Assembly (NCBI RefSeq): GCF_000375585.1
Contig: NZ_AQWP01000010.1
Span: 62,001-126,000, forward strand
Origin: Sinorhizobium meliloti 4H41
GTDB lineage: Bacteria > Pseudomonadota > Alphaproteobacteria > Rhizobiales > Rhizobiaceae
DNA length: 64,000 nt
Direction: 5' to 3'
Below are positions 61,967 to 64,000 of the stretch, piece after piece; positions within the stretch are counted from its first letter, which is position 1; every line of letters begins with the position of its first letter. The notes below the pieces were generated by a model. The model was not told where the DNA came from and searched no databases. It saw only the letters and a list, made by a program, of their open reading frames with translations. The translations under genes were made by a program, and so were the position numbers.

Positions 61967-62962
61967 TCATGCCGCCGAGGATTCCCGCACGACCAGTAGT
62001 GGCGGGGCGATCGCGTGCCGTTGGGGCTCATTGCCCTCCATCGCTGCGATCAGCACGTCGATCGCCGCTTCCGCGACCTGATCCAGATGCAGGTTGACAG
62101 CCGTCAATTGCGGCGTCGCGAGTTTTGCCCGCATTCCGTCGTATCGCGTCGCCAGTCGTAGACCATGCGGAACGGGACGGTCGAGCAACCGGGCGGCATC
62201 GAGCACGCCCCTGGCGAAAGCGTCGACAGGCACGCATAACGCGTCGATATCCGGATTGCTTCGCAGGAGCCTTTCGGCAGCGGCGGCAGCCTCCGATTCC
62301 CCGCCGCTTTCGTCGATGCGCACGGCAACCGGTGAAAACCCCCTCTCCGCGGCGTAAGCCGCATAGACGGCCTCGGTCTCGATGTAGGAATTGCGCCGCT
62401 GCTCGCCGGTAATCAGGCCGACCCGGCGGCTGTTCGCGCCAAGGTGCTCCAGCATCAGCCGGGCCGTCGCAGTGCTCTGAATATCCACCGACGGAATGTC
62501 CTCTCTCCCCGGCGCCCGCCCGATCGAGACAACGGGTACGCCGCGGGCAGAGAAGAAATCCAGTAACCGGTCTTCGACCATGGGTTCGACGATTATGGCG
62601 CCGTCGACTTCCAGCGCGTCGAGGTTGGAGTCGGGCTCCAAAGGCGGCACCAGGCAGAGGGCGAGATGCCGCGAAAGAGCCGTAACGGCAGCGGCGGCAG
62701 CGATCTCCATCAGGAAGCCCAGCCGCGCAGGGCCTGCAGCCACAGCAAAGGGCATTGACGATGCCAGGGCGATGATCCCCGCCCCGCCCGTTCTGAGCCT
62801 GCGGGCCCGGGGATTGGCCCGGTAACCCATCTTGTCCGCCAGCGCCACGATCCTGGCTTTCGTCTCGGGGTCGACATAGCGCCGTCCGCTGAAAGCGTGG
62901 GAAACCGTGGTCGGCGATACGCCCGCTGCCTTCGCCAATTCCACGATCGTCGATCTTGCCAT
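61967..62962 (-). CDS. LacI-family repressor
   Basis: A 331-residue LacI/GalR regulator. The ATG that begins MARSTIVELAKAAGVSPTTV, behind GGGGTG, is chosen; an open extension upstream includes operator DNA. The helix-turn-helix is followed by hinge region RANPRARRLRTGGAG and the sensor domain (for example IIVEPMVEDRLLDF and GLITGEQRRNSYIETEAV). It is divergent from a nucleobase permease gene. Two LacI-type palindromes lie between them, one near each gene, so it probably represses both itself and the permease. The effector may be a purine or related compound. Confidence 0.9.
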   Translation of the reverse strand: MARSTIVELAKAAGVSPTTVSHAFSGRRYVDPETKARIVALADKMGYRANPRARRLRTGGAGIIALASSMPFAVAAGPARLGFLMEIAAAAAVTALSRHLALCLVPPLEPDSNLDALEVDGAIIVEPMVEDRLLDFFSARGVPVVSIGRAPGREDIPSVDIQSTATARLMLEHLGANSRRVGLITGEQRRNSYIETEAVYAAYAAERGFSPVAVRIDESGGESEAAAAAERLLRSNPDIDALCVPVDAFARGVLDAARLLDRPVPHGLRLATRYDGMRAKLATPQLTAVNLHLDQVAEAAIDVLIAAMEGNEPQRHAIAPPLLVVRESSAA

Positions 62963-63017
62963 CCGAACACCCCGTCCATGAACCGGCCCGGATGATGGCA
63001 TTGCGGCGCGGCTTTTA

Positions 63018-63029
63018 CAAATCGATTTG
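63018..63029. promoter_or_regulatory. LacI-type operator, repressor side
   Basis: CAAATCGATTTG is a perfect 12-bp palindrome of the LacI type with central CG. It lies 56 bp before the repressor start codon and 32 bp from a second site of the same kind. Confidence 0.6.
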
Positions 63030-63060
63030 CCAGACCGCAAGAATGTGCTATCACACACCA

Positions 63061-63076
63061 TGCAAAACGATTTGCA
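63061..63076. promoter_or_regulatory. LacI-type operator, permease side
   Basis: TGCAAAACGATTTGCA is a 16-bp near-perfect palindrome with the AAANCGNTTT core and TGC/GCA ends. It lies 39 bp before the permease start codon. Confidence 0.65.
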
Positions 63077-63114
63077 TAGCCAGCGGGAGAGAGGCTGGCG
63101 TGGGAGGAGATCAA

Positions 63115-64000
63115 ATGAGCGGGAACAAAATCGATTCTATCGACCCGACGGACCAAGTGCTGCCGCCGCGCAGCCTGCTTCTGTTCGGTCTTCAGCATGT
63201 GCTGGTGATGGCTGCTTCGCCGATCACCGCGGTGTTTCTTGTAAGCAAGGCGCTCGGCTTTTCCGATGCGCTGACCGTCTCGCTGATCAGCGCGACGTTT
63301 CTGATCTGCGGCCTGGGCACGATCCTGCAGAGTTTCGGACCGGCGGGCTTCGGCGCGCGGCTGCCGTTCATCATGGTGCCGGGTGGCGCGCCGATCGCGA
63401 TCTTTCTGGCCATCGCCCAGCAGACCGACGTGCAGACCGCCGTCGGCGCGGTGATCCTCACCGCAGTCTTCTATTTCCTTGCGCTGCCGGTATTCCGCCG
63501 GCTGCTCCGCTATTTTCCGCCCATCGTGGTCGGGACCATGCTCCTTCTCGTATCGGTGAACCTCGTGCGCATCTACGGCGGCACGATCACCGGCAAGCAG
63601 GGGAGCGAAGGCTTCGCCGATCCGATGAATGTCGGGCTTGCCCTTGCGACGATCGCGCTGACGATAATCTTCGCAAGAGTCTTCACGGGCACGCTTCAGC
63701 GCATCTCGGTGATGCTCGGCCTCATCGCGGGTTCGGCGATCGCCATGGGAGCCGGGTATATGGATCTTTCCGGCATCTTCGACGGCCCGGTGATTGCCGT
63801 GCCCCAGCTTCTTCCGTTCGGAATGCCGAAGTTCGACTTTTTCGCCGCCCTTCCGCTGATCGTGTTCTCGATCATATCGATGGCCGAAGCGACCGGGCAG
63901 ACCATTGCCACCGCCGAGATCGTCGGGCGTCGGGGCGACGCTCACGCGATCGTGCCCGCGACCATCCGCGGCGACGCCGTCGCCTCGCTCGTCGGCGGTC
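63115..64000 (+). CDS. NCS2-family nucleobase permease (xanthine/uracil type), cut by window end
   Basis: The first 295 residues of a permease whose 3' end lies outside. ATG follows GGGAGGAGATCAA. The N-terminus is soluble (MSGNKIDSIDPTDQVLPPRS). Membrane spans follow with NCS2 landmarks: LLFGLQHVLVMAASPITAVF (the conserved QHxxxM in the first helix), GTILQSFGPAGFGARLPFIM and SIISMAEATGQTIATAEIVG, where the conserved Glu lies in the substrate site. It should import a purine or pyrimidine base with protons. Regulation is by the divergent LacI-family repressor through two palindromes. Confidence 0.9.
   Translation, partial: MSGNKIDSIDPTDQVLPPRSLLLFGLQHVLVMAASPITAVFLVSKALGFSDALTVSLISATFLICGLGTILQSFGPAGFGARLPFIMVPGGAPIAIFLAIAQQTDVQTAVGAVILTAVFYFLALPVFRRLLRYFPPIVVGTMLLLVSVNLVRIYGGTITGKQGSEGFADPMNVGLALATIALTIIFARVFTGTLQRISVMLGLIAGSAIAMGAGYMDLSGIFDGPVIAVPQLLPFGMPKFDFFAALPLIVFSIISMAEATGQTIATAEIVGRRGDAHAIVPATIRGDAVASLVGG

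Noticed and set aside
1..64000. tRNA, rRNA, CRISPR arrays, insertion sequences or phage genes
   Set aside because: None was recognised. The repeats present are dispersed palindromic elements without spacers, and no transposase, integrase or attachment site was seen.

Overview
The window is high-GC DNA that looks like a Sinorhizobium (Ensifer) accessory replicon, most likely a pSymB-type chromid. The evidence is a complete thuEFGK-thuAB trehalose operon with divergent thuR, several copies of a mosaic palindromic intergenic repeat resembling the RIME elements described in rhizobia, and the density of transport operons each beside its own regulator. These assignments come from reading the sequence and from family knowledge, not from a database search. 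I saw no rRNA or tRNA genes, insertion sequence, CRISPR array or replication origin.

Left third (1-24.8 kb), envelope and signalling. It opens with the tail of a TetR regulator and an outer-membrane beta-barrel protein. Then come a lipoprotein hydrolase, a genuine formylglycine-generating enzyme (FGE), the DUF2950/DUF3300 pair, an outer-membrane transporter-like protein and a Tat-exported HAD hydrolase. A three-gene signalling operon follows: a histidine kinase with a periplasmic solute-binding-like domain, a FixJ/LuxR-type regulator and a lone receiver. After a multi-pass membrane protein and an aspT-like remnant comes a complete MoxR/Bat (aerotolerance-type) operon. A BCCT transporter, a Tat-exported sulfatase carrying the formylglycine motif and an SPW-repeat protein close the region. 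A palindromic TTGGTCCA promoter motif lies upstream of, and points toward, the FGE, HAD, membrane-protein and sulfatase genes. It suggests a regulon run by the neighbouring kinase and regulator.

Middle (24.8-47.5 kb), sugar uptake and catabolism. It holds the thu operon with thuR, a GntR-linked TRAP transporter, a flavoprotein and an LsrB/RhaS-like sugar ABC transporter. Divergent from the ABC operon is a dihydroxyacetone-kinase-type cluster: dhaK, dhaL, a SorC-type regulator fused to a complete DhaK, and a second dhaL.

Right third (47.5-64 kb). Two small proteins, a PQQ-type aldose dehydrogenase and a class III cyclase with TPRs come first. Next is an operon resembling sialic-acid uptake and cleavage: a NanR-like regulator, a SiaP-like TRAP system, an N-acetylneuraminate-lyase-like aldolase and a second aldolase. 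A TAXI-type TRAP transporter follows whose large membrane gene appears to begin at ACG. A LacI regulator and a nucleobase permease, cut by the window end, finish the region.

The strongest observations are the four correctly oriented copies of the TTGGTCCA promoter motif, the SorC-DhaK fusion, the ACG start, and the repeats whose ends supply the stop codons of neighbouring genes.
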